Shown here piece by piece: positions 38,192-51,359 of a DNA stretch of 64,000 nucleotides; position 1 is the first letter of the stretch, and the number at the start of each line of letters is the position of its first letter. The position numbers and the translations under genes were made by a program. The stretch is from Campylorhamphus procurvoides. Its lineage: Eukaryota; Chordata; Aves; Passeriformes; Dendrocolaptidae. The notes under the pieces are model-generated. The model searched no databases, had not been told where the DNA came from, and saw nothing but the letters and a program-made list of their open reading frames with translations. The stretch lies in assembly GCA_013396655.1 (NCBI GenBank), contig WBMV01002769.1:307878-371877 (forward strand). The letters run 5' to 3'.

Positions 38192-39119
38192 TACAAATCT
38201 CTATTAGACACAATGCCCAGACAAAATTAAAAGCATTATCATCACATAGGTAGTGGCAAATTAAGTGATTTTTTTTTCTAGAAAAAACTGCATTTAATTG
38301 CAAAACTTTATGCACTTCACAGTAATGTTAACATCTATGGTTGTTAATTTTTTCTTCAGATTAGCTCAACACTAAATAAAGACAAAATGCATCACACATC
38401 ACTTTGCATATGCATGATTTTCTTCAGTGATTTCAAAATTTGTGCTAGATGCTAAAGGAGCTACTGAAGGGATTAAATCAGTGCATGTCTAAACATTTGC
38501 AGAAATTTCAGCAAAAATATTATATTGCAAGACAGCAACAGGATTTATGAAATGCTACTTTAGGATTTAAAGTTAGAGCACTGTGTGCCAGAAAGAGCAA
38601 AGAAGTCTTGCCATTTACAGAATAGTTATTATAGTTATATAATAATATTCTCTAAAAAATCCTTTCTTCACTGGAAGCTTTTTGCTCCACCAAGAAGCAA
38701 CAATTGACCATTCCTGTAACAGATTTGGCACAGAACACAAAGACAATGAAAAGTTAATTATATGCCAATGTAATAAATGTTTAAGCATCCTGGAAAATAG
38801 TGTACTACATTTGATTTCAAAAAGGAGTTTTATTTTATAAGGATATTTTTCACTTGTATTCATTATTTACTGTCAAACCGCAAGCACTTACTGTCAGGTC
38901 TCACATTGTGCATATTACTGTATGATAGCAGAATGGTCACAATTCTGCAAAAGCTTATAAATTGTGCCAATAACTGGACTTGCTAGTCAAACCCAATTAA
39001 CTTCTAACACCAGTTTGCCTAGTAAAGCATCCACTTAGTCAGAACTCATTTGTGCTTTAAAACTGATGCATTATATTTTTTTTTAAAAAGTATTTTTTTT
39101 TCAGCATGCCACTGGAATT

Positions 39120-39141
39120 TATATATATATATATATATATA
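39120..39141. repeat. (TA)n microsatellite
   Basis: Eleven TA-type units, nearly pure. Simple sequence. Confidence 0.9.
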
Positions 39142-40384
39142 CATACAACAGATTAGAAATTCTGAAGTTAGAAATAAAATTAAGCTGAATACTTAGGGTT
39201 TACAACATTTGAATGTGCTGTAAATACACAGTATTTTGAAGCATCAAGCAGTTCTCAGCTTCCTGCTGTGTCCCATATAGAGTCTCCATCACTATCATCA
39301 GTCATGCATAGAATAATTGGTTTTCTGCTCTTACAATAGGACCAAGAAAACCCTGCATTCTGGTTGAAATAAAAATGAAGGCAACATGAGTAATCACATC
39401 ATGATGGGTCAGCTGTTGTGTACTGAACATCCTTAAAAGCAGTTCAATAATGGTACCTTTAACTAAATGTTTATTTACATAATCACATAAGTAAAAATAT
39501 ACAAATAACTTAAGAAAATCAATACAATTTTAAAAGACACTTTGAATTAAATATTCAGAAAATCAGAGATGAAAAGAAAAGCTTTTTGACATGTTTATAA
39601 AAATAAGAGGATATTTACAAGAAAAAAAACACCTGAGATATCGTGAATGATGAATGAATGATTAGCATTAAAGTCTCTATTAAATACTGAATTGCATTGT
39701 GACAAAATCTAAGTAAACTGAATACCAGATATTATTTTGATTTTTTTAAACATATTTGAAATAAACACACCTTATTTGAGCAATCCATTGTTGTTTAATC
39801 TATAAATAGCACATGAACATTTCCCTAAATTTTTTAATTAGTAGACTGATTTCACTCTGGGTAGTGAATAAAACCTTGTAAGCCCGTGAATCAAAATATA
39901 TTCTGATTATTTAAAAAAGTAAACTGAAACTGCATTAGAAATAAGATAATTCCTTCCCTCTTTCCATGAATTAACAACAGATCTGGGACGCAGAATACTA
40001 TCATTACAGTTTTTAGTTCTTCATACATTGGTACACCTGGATCCCACATAATTGGAGATCAGAAAAGATTTAACTACATTAAAGAACTCTTCTATTGGTG
40101 TTGTGTTTGTTTGACTCGTCAGCTCTTCAATTTTGTTTATAATAACTCCTTGACAGGAATATTTGGCCTTGACCCTTAAAATACTTAAATATATGCCTTG
40201 CTTTACACACCTTAATTGCCCCCTTAAATACAAGTCAATTTAAGCATGTGAGTTTGGAGAATTAGAGATGAACAGGTTTTCAAAAACACCTCAGTGGTAT
40301 GAAGAAAAAAGCAAAGATCATACTGTGATATATAAATACAACAATGGAGAGACAGTGTACAAATAGGAGTGTCATGTTAGATTC

Positions 40385-40570
40385 GTGAAGTCATCCTTCC
40401 ACTCTACTTGGTTCTGGCTGTATCACATGGAGTTTTTGGCAAGGAGATGTGGATCAACTGGAAACAGTCCAGAGGAAAGCAACAGCAATGAATTAGGTTT
40501 AGAAAACAAGATTTAGAAATAAAGACTGAAGTAACAAAGTTTGCTTGTTTTGACAAGTGAGAAATTTCAG
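40385..40570 (+). mobile_element. Old CR1-like LINE fragment
   Basis: The plus strand matches, with many differences, the CR1-type 3' coding region I remember from reptile and bird genomes. Landmarks are TCGTGAAGTCATCC...CTCTACT, ATGTGGATCAACTGG, CAGTCCAGAGGAAAGCAACA and AGGTTTAGAAAACA. In family terms this is the segment reading xVQRRA(T/N)K downstream of the reverse transcriptase. It is much more diverged than CR1 A-C and lies in the opposite orientation, so it is an older, independent insertion. Confidence 0.6.
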
Positions 40571-43500
40571 AGAATGCAGGTTTTTTGTGGATGCATTATG
40601 TGAGAAAACACCCTCAGAATTTCAGTGCAGGACAGGCTCACAGCTACAAGGTTACATGTCATATCTTCTAAACCTTTCTTTATATATTATATATGAGGTC
40701 CCCCACAAAAATCACACTTAGGTATGCAACAGAGGAGAACAAAATTGCCCAAGTAGTTTTTGATTTTGCTTTTAACTCATCAAAATTCTATAATCTATTG
40801 ATTTTTCCTTTATGCTGGAGTTAATTTAAATCTCCAAATAAAATTCAGAATTGCACTTCATTTTTTTGTTACAAATATGTGTTTTTCAGAAATACTATGG
40901 GGGCCACAAGGGGAAACAAATCAGTTATTTTATTTTCCTTTTCTGGATTGTTTTTCTCAATGTAGGAAAAGAGATGCCTCTGAGGTAACTAATTTGATAA
41001 CGGTACACAACGGTGGTGAGTCACTCCCACCATATTATCTATCCAGTAATCTATGGATTACTGGAGTTTAATATTCTTACTTACACAGATTAGAAGGAGA
41101 TCAAAAATGAACAGAATGGGGATGCTCATCCCTAATTATCTTTATTATGACAGAGAGTCATTGTTTTAAGTTGCAAGGTTATTACTTATGAAATGGTTGT
41201 GTATAAAATATTGATATTACAGTAATACTGTATTTTGACTGTTAGCATGGTGTATGCCGTCTGTATGAAACATAAGATCTGGCAAAAAAAAATGTTTTTC
41301 AAGGAGATTTACAAAGTGACAAGTTTTTTTATTATTTAAGCAATCCTAAGGATTGAATAAATACATATTTTTCTTGCAATTCTATTCCAAGAGTGAATGT
41401 CTCAGCAGCAACGTTAATCAGGAAAAAAATCTGTAATCTGTAACATTTGCCATGTAATTAAAATGATAAAAAGCCGGTAAATAGGAGGGAAATGGCTGTC
41501 TGAAAAGAGCTACAAGTAGGCAGATATCCAACATATGCTACTGCAATGGAAATCATAAAGCAAAGATAAAGCATTTAGTAATTTGTAAAATTCTAAAAGC
41601 AAAAGATCCTCAAACAGTTAATGAACATGGAAATATCTCAGGAGTCCCAGCTTTTTACTTTTCCTTTTGAAATTCCTGCAGAATTTTTGGGTGCTACCTG
41701 GGTTTTGTTCACACATGTAAAATCATGATGCTCCATGTATAGTGCTGTCTTTCCTTCTTCTGTTTTTGCGTTCCTACTTTAGCTCAGCCTACATTGTAGA
41801 ACCACCCTATTATCCTATAGCAGCTCACAGTTCACCTTTTACACTTTGTGGTAGGAAAGTGTTTATATTTAACCCGGATTCATCAAGTGCTCTGAACTTC
41901 AAAATAGACTTACCCTTCCCTAGGCAACTACTGGAGAGTGGCCAAACTCCAAAAGGTGACTTGGAGCAGTTCATATGCCTTGCATGTTGTAATATGAAGA
42001 CTATATTTGGTATTGCCTACCTGGAAAATCAAAATTCTCTTTGATATCTAATGATATTATGTTATTATTTTTCAGAGAGACAAAGAATCAAAGGAAAAAA
42101 AATTGAGAGGAGACAGATAGAAAGAACAGGAAAATATTTGTGGGAAACTTGAAACTTCTATCTGGTTTGAGCCAACAAGTTGAAACTGTGTCTCCTACAG
42201 GTTGAACATTAAACACATTTCTTAGAAGGCTTCCCTCTACGTGACTGAATATTTCACTATTTATACCATGTTTATAACTCTAGCTTGGTGGTGATGGGTG
42301 GGAGGCTGGCAGAGTAGGTGTTTCTGAAGCAGGCAGACAGGATATTTCTACACCAACATATGCAGACAGATTTCTGTCTTAGGAATTTCAGTGCCACCAT
42401 AGTAGTCTATAGAGCTAGAATGATTATATCTTCCCTCATACATTAGCAAACAGACTGAGGAACTCCCATCTCTTTATACGTTTTTTGCACAGATATACTG
42501 TAATTTTCTTTTTATAATGTGCTTGAAACACAGAAGCACCCACATTCCCATCCCCAGTCAAAATCAACCAGAATGGTATCCTAGAGCTGGAACTACACAC
42601 TCATTGGGAACTCACTAGTTTTGGGGATCTGTCAGACACCAGATCAGTAATTATTGAGTCAGAGTCACCTTGCGGGGGATGTGTGTGTGTGTGCAGAGGG
42701 AAGGGATGGGTCAAACCTCATAGAGTTGAGGTGATATTGTACCCCCCATGGCAGCCCCTGGAGTCCACATGGGGAAGTCTCAGAGCAGCTGCCAGTCACA
42801 AACTTAAGTGCTGTGGATTAGTAACATGCTGGGTTATTATTGTGGTGGAACATTTTGCCTAGCCTATGTAGTGCCCTTTTTGAATCTTTGTCAAGTTCTC
42901 TTATCTTCTCCTCTAAATTAAGAACGATACCTATTGAGAACAAGTCTGTGGCTTATTGTCTTGACACTATCTCAAGTTATTAAAGAACCCTATACATATA
43001 GTTTAAAGTAAACTCCTGGTTTAACCCTTAGGCTTACAACTCCTGGGGCTGGAGTGTTATAGGATGTTAGGTATTTCAGGTGGAGGATTTGTTGCATCTC
43101 CACTTTCCATTCCTGACAAATCTATTTAGGAATTTTGCTCACAGCAAATATTTTAATGTCATCAAATCCCTGTTTTCCAGTTAATGCATTCTTGATAAGT
43201 CCTGGTGGTCTCTAGGTATGGTCTTTCAATGAACTTCATGGTGAGAGATTGTAGTTCACACAAAGACTTAGTGTAGTCAATTGTCGATATATAGTCAGTG
43301 ACAGAATTCTTTTTTTGTTTTCAATGCTACGAAGTCAGTTTTCAAGACCATAATTATAAGGAATGTCATATTGAGTTGTGGGTGTATTCAACACACATAT
43401 TTCAAACATTTTCCTCTTAAAGTTCTAAAGATCCTTGGAAAAGTTCCTTTTAACATCTTACTATTAATTTCCTCTCTTCTGCTTAAATCCAAATGGTTTA

Positions 43501-45043
43501 TTTGAGCATGAATTTTGAAAATCTAACTGTAGGAGACCCTATATATCAAGGAAATATTTGATGTTTCCTTAAGATTATATTGCAAATTTCAAGGTAAATT
43601 ACAATATAAATGCAAACAACATATGCTATAAGCAAAGAGCAAACTGTCAGAATTATACTAATTCATGAAAATAACAACTTATTGATCTGCTGAATCTAAC
43701 CGAAGAGACTAGCAATTGACTAAACATTTGGTATCCCATTTTAATCTTTTTATGAACAGAGCTTTCTTTTTCAATATGCACTGTAGAGTTAAATAGGAAT
43801 TAATATTTCTAGGGAGAACATGGAAAAAAATTATGTTTCATGCTCACTTAAATGGAATAAAGTAGAAATTTGATGTGGGAAAGTCAGATCTTTGTGTGTA
43901 CATTGCCATTATTTCAAATTACTTCCCTCTTCAGAGTGTACCACCGATTTTTTTAATTTTCTTTTTGATTTTCTGTTTGTTTGTTTGGATTGGGCTTTTT
44001 ATTGCGTGCAGTTGGAGTTTTCTAGGAGAGAAGAACTGAAAAAGTGTGGGTGCTGAAGAACCGCTAGAAACATCCCTGATTCTCAAGCAGTATGAATACC
44101 TAAGCATGCACTAGTTTAAATGAAAGTCTTGCTGATCTGTACAAGACCAAAATGACAAAATCACTGGTTAGTTATGATTTTAAAAGCTTAAGGCAGTGTG
44201 AAGGCACTAGTTGCATGCAGTAGCAGTAAAGCGTGGTGCTTTTTTTTAATAAGTAGGTGTCTGCTTGATTGTACATCTAACCATGTGCTTCTAAGATAAA
44301 ATTGTAAGCATCACAAACTGTTTTCTCTTAATTAGGTCCCTCTATCTAGCATTGGCCTGGGGATACATACTGGATGTGGATCTATTACATGAAGAAGTAA
44401 AATTGTCTTTTTTTTAAACTGCCAAATAAAGCTTCAGGAAAGTCTAGTTTTACTATCATGTTTTACAAAGCACTATGGCTTAAAGTAGCCCCAGATGCAC
44501 AGTTCAGGTCCATGCAACTCATCTCTCTTTCCTACTTTATATGAGGTGATAATATCTTTTATTCACAAAGATGTGAAAGATGTCCTTGAATGTACCAACC
44601 ATAGACATTTATATCTTTAAGGCTTGATTATAAAATACTCTCCCAAGATCTGATATCCAGCTTTTATAAAAGTTTCTTTAGCTCTGGAGAAAGTGTCTCC
44701 ATCTTAGCAGCCAAAATAACTAACTTAAAACCTCTGTGCTAGGACACTATTTATTAACCATAATGTAAAGGGCAGATTTGATCTATAGAGTGTTATTAAA
44801 GATATATTAAAACCAGGAACATGTCTGAACTGAATACAGTTATTTTTGGACTGTGACAGGGATTAGAGAACTCACTGTGGATGGTGAGTCTAGGAGAAGC
44901 CCATTTAATGAGGCACCATGAGCACCATTAAAACACAATCCCTGTTGCTAAAAGCTTGTTGTGTTACAACCCCATTGGCAGCACCTTATACTCTGATGGA
45001 GCTTTGCTCTCTGTTTTCTATGAAGTCTTCCTGAGTGCCTGTC
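40571..45043. other. Unique noncoding DNA, no gene seen
   Basis: AT-rich, with only short unassignable frames (100 codons or fewer). A 10-bp perfect inverted repeat lies at 41042-41065 and a GT repeat at about 42681-42694. T-rich sequence precedes an AG at 41776-41781 and 44334-44336, but neither makes a convincing exon with a good donor. Confidence 0.5.
41042..41065. repeat. 10-bp perfect inverted repeat, 4-nt loop
   Basis: Arms TCCAGTAATC (41042-41051) and GATTACTGGA (41056-41065) pair exactly around TATG. Pairing ends at the outer bases. Could form a small hairpin; no role is known. Confidence 0.85.
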
Positions 45044-46139
45044 TCTATTGGGTTTCTGCAGCCAGGTTTTTGTAGCAGGGTGACTACAGGGGTGGCTTCT
45101 GTGGGAAGCTGCCAGAAGCTTCCCCCATGTCGGGTACAGCCAATGCCAGCCAGCTCCAGGATGGCCCACTGCTGGCCAAGGCCAGGCCAATCAGGAATGA
45201 TAGTAACACTGCTGTGATAAGACATTTAGGAAGGGGAAAACAGTTGTGCACATGAAAATTGCAGCCAAAGAGGAGGTAACTGAGAACATGCAAACAACTC
45301 TTCAGGCACCAAGGTCAGTGCAGAATGAGGGGCAGGAGGTGCTCCAGGCTCCAGAGCTGAGATTCCCCTGCATCCCATCCTATAGCGCTTCCCATGGTAG
45401 AGCAGCTGTGCCCCTGCTACCCATGGAGATCCATGGGGGTGCAGAGGCCCACCTGCAGCCCTTAGAGGAGACCCACACCAGAACAGGTGGATGTCTGAAG
45501 GAGGCTGTGATCTCGAGGGAGGTCCATGATGGAGCAGGGTCCTGGCAGGGACCTGCTGACTGGTGGGGAGAGAAGCCCACACTTGAACAGGTTTTCCTGA
45601 TAGGACTTATGGCCCTATGGGGGATCCACAATGGAGCAGGCTGTGCCTGAAAGACTGCATCCCTGTGGAAAAATGATCCATGCTGCAGCAATTTGTGAAA
45701 AACTGTTGCCAGCAGGATGGACTCACACCAGGGACGTTCATGCAGGACTGTCTCCCAATGGAGGGACCCCACAGGGAGCAGAGGAAAAACTCCTCTCCCT
45801 GAGTAGTGGCAGAAACAACTGACTGTAATCCCCATTCCCTGTTTCCCTGCTCTGCTGGTCAGGAGGAGGTAGAACTTGGAAGGAAGGAGAGGTGGGGGAA
45901 AGGTTTTTTTAAGATTTATTTTACTTATTTTCCTGCTCTGATTCTGTTAGTACTACATTTAATTAATATCCCCACTTAGAGTGTTTTTCCTGTGATGGTG
46001 ATCAGTGAGTGATCTCTCCCAGTCCTTATCTCAACTTATGAGCCCTTCATTATATTTTCTCTCCTCTGTCCAGTTGCAGAAGGGAGTGAGAGAGTGGCTT
46101 TAGTGGGTACCTGCATCCAGCCAGGGCCAACCCACTACA
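45044..46139 (+). mobile_element. Solo LTR, passerine ERVL-like type
   Basis: A block of about 1.1 kb, GC-rich in its centre, that I recognise as a long LTR family abundant in songbirds and usually classed as ERVL-like (from memory, not checked). The start reads TCTATTGGGTTTCTGC, close to the expected TGTATTGGG, and the end reads CAACCCACTACA. A former polyadenylation region is AT-rich near 45950-45975 and lacks an intact AATAAA. No retroviral coding sequence adjoins it, so it is a solo LTR left by recombination. No clear 5-bp target duplication was found (CTGTC against CTAGA). Open frames of 134 (plus) and 151 (minus) codons inside it reflect high G+C, not genes. Confidence 0.75.
45470..45770 (+). 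repeat. ~50-bp degenerate tandem repeats inside the LTR
   Basis: A motif of the type CCCACxxTGGAGCAGG recurs at about 45470, 45523, 45576, 45624, 45676 and 45720, a spacing of 44-53 bases. Copies vary (for example CCATGATGGAGCAGG, CCACACTTGAACAGG, CCACAATGGAGCAGG). This looks like an internal tandem array belonging to the LTR family itself. Confidence 0.6.
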
Positions 46140-46231
46140 CTAGATATCTAACCACATATCTAGAGAAGAAGGAACTACACTTACACCTAGAGCAAGAGAT
46201 ATTGTGGCGATGAGCCAGACAGATGGGGGAG

Positions 46232-46245
46232 CACTGTGCACAGTG
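46232..46245. repeat. 14-bp perfect palindrome
   Basis: CACTGTGCACAGTG equals its own reverse complement. It lies about 93 bp beyond the end of the solo LTR. Palindromes of this size can arise by chance in 64 kb, so no function is claimed. Confidence 0.9.
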
Positions 46246-46629
46246 AGATTTATGACAAATGTAACATGAAGCAATTAATCACTTGAACATACATTTCTGG
46301 AAAAAAAAATTGTTAATAGCAAATTTTCAGTAGTACAGTCCAGCTTTTCCAACCTGTTTAAATACTTATCATTTAAAATTAGCAATCTGGTTGCATTCAG
46401 AAAGGTCACAAAAATATTTATAGTTCAGGCCTCTTCACATTAACTGCAAGGCAACTTGGCACTGCTGTCAGGAATTCTTTCATACCAATAAGGGACTCTT
46501 AGGTGCTACTACTAGAGAAGTATGATTGTGCTAATGAAGTATCTGCAGGAGGGGGAAAACTGCCACTTCATATAGATTATACTATAATGTTTCTGCTTAA
46601 GCCAGTGGAATCATTTCCTCATTTATTAC

Positions 46630-46683
46630 AATAGCTGTAATTATAATAGCTGTATCATCATTAATAGCTGTATAATGGCTGTG
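46630..46683. repeat. Three copies of AATAGCTGTA
   Basis: The exact 10-mer occurs at 46630-46639, 46645-46654 and 46663-46672, with a variant AATGGCTGTG at 46674-46683. Spacing is irregular (15, 18, 11), so this is a short decayed tandem repeat or a homotypic site cluster. Confidence 0.7.
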
Positions 46684-49600
46684 CAGTTATTAATACTGAG
46701 GTACAAAATCAATTTAAATTGTCAGAACTTTTGTTATAATCCAGCAGTTATTAAGATGCCTTTTACCTACAACTTTTATTTGCCCCCTAAGGATACTGGA
46801 GAGTTAGGCTTGATGATATAGAAAAAATGATAAAATCACTGAAGTAAATTTTAATTTTCCAGAAATTTTAAGCATAATTTAAGGAAGTAATTTTCAATCC
46901 TTTTGTATTGCAAACTCATGTCAGTTCAGCAAACCTGCCCATCTAGTCATTACCACAGTGGACTCCTGTGGTAGTCCTGATGACCACACCTATTCTCTGC
47001 ACTCTTTTGCTATTTTTCCTTCTCCCCTTGCGGCTTTCTCCTTTACTGAAGCTCTTGTGGTCTTTTATTCTGGTAAGTGGAATCTAGTGAGTAATATACA
47101 AACTAATCTTCTTGATGAATCAGTTTACCATGTAAGACCTGATGTTGTATGCTTCTTGCAGAAGAGTAATACAATGTTGTGGAATTGTGCTGAACAACCC
47201 ACCTATCTCCTGAAGCAGAATGGCTTCACTGTCTCCTATGAAAGCATCGGATGCTCAAGCTTTTCACCTGTCACACAAATATAAATTCATCAGTCTTTGC
47301 ACAAAGTGTTGTTACTAAGAATATGTCCAGTGACACTGTAAAAAAGGTCTATATTTTGGTCAAATGGAGGTTGCATTCAGTTGCATGTGAAAGGACATGA
47401 TTACAGCTATGACCACACAACACCATTACATATCAGGGACTCTTTTTTGAATGGAGAGCATGCAGCTGGGTCACATGAGGAACATACCTTATACTCATGT
47501 GTAGGAGAAGGCATAAAGAACTTTGGAAAAGGAGGCCAGGAGCAAACAGCCATAAAAATTCATCTAGACATGTCCATTTCTGAAGAGATCCAAGGAAAAA
47601 GAATGATGATTAATGAGCTGTGTCAAAAGACTTTTTTTTTCTACTGGCCTCTATCCTGTATATGAGAGACATTCTTCCAGGAAACAGAATTTTCATACAG
47701 ACAATCCTTTAGATATCAGAAGTGTATTACAGAACATAAATATCTCCTATCATGGCCTCGTATTTAAATTTTACTTTCAGACTGTGATTCTGATCAAAAT
47801 TGATAAATAGGATTTTTTTATGAATCAGAATTCTAGATTGCTGCATTTATATTAATTCATAGTCTAAGACTGTGCAGTGAGCATGTCTTGGAAAAAAAAT
47901 GTTATCTTAGCCACATCTCAAGGACAGTACAATATTATGCTCATATGTAATAAAGCAGGAACAGACAAGTGTCATGTGTTAGGGACTGGCCCCATGAATG
48001 AAGGGACCGAAACTGAAGGGAAGGATTATCACCAAGTAGTGCTACCTCACACCAGAAGAAAGAAACAAGAAACAGTAGTGCAGGTCAGAGAGTTTTGCAT
48101 TAGGTAGAGAAATTTACCATGTTGGGGGATGCTATGCCAGCAATTTAATCTGCGTTTTATTTAATCCACTCTGGTTGCCTTGCCTTTTGCCGTTTGACAT
48201 CCAAGATTCACAGGCCCATAATGACATGCATTAGTTAATTAGCTAATGTTTCTGAAGCACTTTGAAAATGTAAAGCACTGCATTGAGCACTACATATGAG
48301 AAATTGATATGAGGATACATTTAACTGTAGGAGTGGGAAATACACTTTTCAGATATGGTAATAGGGGAGAGATAAATATTTTTGCATAATTAAACTAGAG
48401 TGTATTCTGCTCCCTGTAAATGTACAAGAGATATATTTGTGTCATACCATGCAGCTATGGCATCACTTAGATTATATAAGTAGAAAGACACTATTCACAT
48501 GTCCATTGGAAAGAACATCACAAATCAATGGTTATGTGTAAAAGATGCACAGCTTTATGCAATATGAGAGCAGAAAATCTGAAGAGACAATATAGTCCAT
48601 ATTCTGGACAATATCATTCCAGGCATTGATAATCCAAAGATATTGCCTGTCTTTTTCTTTTGAATGCTGTAAGATAGTACTTACTCTTCATTTTGTGATG
48701 TAGAGAGGGCTAAAGGGGAGCACTAAGGAAATTTTGTATAGGTTTATGTTGCCTGACTGCAGTAGTTACAGAGACTTTTTTGGGACATCTAAAGTGACAC
48801 CTGGGTCAAGGTGTTTCAAGGTGCAGCATTGAAGAAGTAGGCATCTGTGTGCTGGTAACTTGTACAGGATCTTGCTGCAATATGGACTTACACATGTCAC
48901 ACAGTGCACTGGTGGGCCTGAGTTAGATATGGAAACCATAAATGAGAATATGACCAGCAGGTATGTGAAAAAACATGAACAGAACTATCAGCTGTCATTG
49001 GTCACACTAGGACAGCTCATATTCAGTCTAGATTCTAGTATTAGAAAGTTTTGGCAGTTCCATGCAGGATAGCAGCATGTTATGCAGGCATGCAGGCATT
49101 TTAAAAAGGAATTAAGGGACCCACTGAATATTTATGGATGTTTCTAGTACAGAAGTTGGCCTATTATCATGCATTTTTCCCAACCAACAACCTCTGTGTT
49201 CTAGATATCAGGCACTGATGAGACCAGATAAGAATTCTTCTTTATGTTATCATTGAAGATAAACCCCCAATTGTTAGGAAATTGGTAAAAAATTTGTAGC
49301 AGTTGCAGTACAGCAAGGGCACACCCTGTGTCAAAACCACATAGGTTTTGAGTCCTAATCTTATGTTCTAGCTGAAGGTCTACAAAAAAACAAAGATGAA
49401 TGCCTGCACAGTACAGGTACAGGTATAGTACAGTCTTCTAAGAGACACTCTGAGCACTCTTAAATGTTTTCTCATTTTACAAAGATATTCTGTATACATA
49501 TCTGAAATTAAAGAAAGACCTGTTTTCTGGAGACAACTACTTTCTCTCTCTTAAAAAAAGACTACCTAATCTCAGTTTTACTCGTAACTTTCCTAGAAGG

Positions 49601-51359
49601 TAGTAGGATGCAAATAACTGTCCTAAAAGTTTTTGATGCACCTTATTGGTGTGAGGTTGACCCAGGGTATAAACAAATCACTTAACAGGAGCAAACACTT
49701 CAGCGTGTATCTATGCAATAAGGAAGAAGAAGGTTAGTGTAAAAAGAGGTAATAGTTGGGTATCACAGTCTAGTGATGCTGAAGCCTCTAATGCACAAGA
49801 ATGATACGACCATTATGAATTATGATAATCTGTGACAATGACATAAATTTAAGCAGCAAAACTGTAGCAGGTGCTCTTTAGTTTAGCATTACAGACAATG
49901 GTAAAGAAAAAGATCTTCAAAGAAAAACAAAACAGTGGCCAACTAGCTGAGTGATAAATAACATTTTGAAATCTATATTATTAGACAGGCAGCAATATAC
50001 AAGCAATGAATTGCTAATAAATCCAAATCTATTAATCTTTCTTCTAGTCAGTTCCTCACTCACTCTAGGTTTCCCTACTAATCCCCATTTTACTCAGTGT
50101 AACCAGTAACCCAGTACTTCTCTGAAGTCCAGACAAATTAGATTGACTTTACTTCTCTTAACAAAAAAAATCATTTTTCTTACCTAAGGTTGATCTGACA
50201 TGATCTCTGAGCCCTTTGTTTTATGCTGTTTACTTCCATTTCTTTTGTATCATCAATATTTTCTTTTATCCCAATTGAGTCTCACTTAAAAAAGCATATT
50301 ATTCTGTAACCTAATTGTTTCTTGACTTCAATGTAGTTAGCATTTATATTATTCCACAATTTTATGGTGCCACTCATATGTCTTAACACCTTTTGTCTGA
50401 TTGAGATTTTATATTCCAATATTTTAGGAAGGACATAATCTTTTCCTCTCCCCAACTCCTGCACACAACATACATTGAGATTAGTGAGATTTGGTTTAGC
50501 AAACCTGCCATTACTTTTGTACTCAGGATTGGTCTCATTAATAAGTGAAACAAAATAATTTTGATTCTGTTCTGGATAAAAGACAATTTTAAGCACATGA
50601 TAACCATCTGTCTTTTTTGTGTTCTGTTAAGAAATGAAGAACCTTCTTTCTAGAGCAAGACATAGGTTGATTTTAAGTCTTGCTTTATCCCAGTGGTTTC
50701 TAAACACCAGAACACAAGATTTTTTCTTGTTTTCTCTTTCCCTTATTTCTTATTGTTTTCTGCTTAAGCTTAATGGACTTTTAACATTCATTATTCAGAA
50801 TAGAATTTGGGAACATTTCCAACAGTTTTTCGTCCTGGACTAGAGAGTGAATTCCATGGAGTTTTTGCACCTTTGAGAAAACTTTGGGTTATTAGAGACA
50901 TAAGTTCTTGAACTCCTGATTCCAGTTATTTGTCTTAATTTCTGTAAGTTTTCCCTTTGTAACTGAACACACATGCAAAATAAGGCTAAGATAAAATTTC
51001 AAGAGCTGCTCCAAATCGCTGAATGGTTCTTTTGAAAGTTTATGATTTTAATGTTTATTATTTATAAAAAAAATATATTAAGGGTAACGTTCTGTGTTTA
51101 CAAGAAATTGGAAGTACTGGCAGTAAAATTTTTTTCTACTCTGTCTTCAAGAACACCTTGAGGGCTTATATTGCTGTCACATCTGACTCATAGTGAAGAC
51201 AGGTGTGTGTGTGTGTATTTTGTCTTTGAATCAGAGTCAGTCATAGATGTAATAGAAATCAAAATCTTTCATTTGCAACTTGATCTAATAAAATACAATT
51301 ACAGTACCATCAGCATGAAGAAATCTCCCACACAGCTTGGTGAGCACCCTGGGGGGTAT

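Larger units (their letters stand above)
36886..40384. other. Unique noncoding DNA, no gene seen
   Basis: AT-rich sequence with (AT)n microsatellites at 38178-38191 and 39120-39141, a poly-A of about 15 near 37788, and T-rich patches. Open frames are 82 codons or fewer and unassignable. No gene was recognised. Confidence 0.55.
46140..51359. other. Unique noncoding DNA, no gene seen
   Basis: AT-rich. Open frames of 108 codons or fewer (46958-47284 and 50282-50596) resemble nothing known. A donor-like GTAAGT occurs at 47071 without a matching exon. A 14-bp palindrome sits at 46232-46245, and a short dispersed repeat at 46630-46683. Confidence 0.5.

Noticed and set aside
41782..41851. Possible exon after a strong pyrimidine tract and TTTAG
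   Set aside because: The only nearby donor is weak (GTAGGA) and the peptide is not recognisable.
44337..44393. Possible exon after TTTTCTCTTAATTAG, peptide resembling a cyclase block
   Set aside because: A stop follows within 19 codons, the donor is weak, and the similarity is too short to trust.
45246..45835. Open frames of 134 (plus), 118 and 151 (minus) codons, the longest in the window
   Set aside because: They overlap on opposite strands inside a GC-rich LTR with internal repeats, have no domain or start context, and are explained by composition.
46958..47284. 108-codon frame with an internal GTAAGT donor at 47071
   Set aside because: No convincing acceptor upstream and no recognisable peptide.
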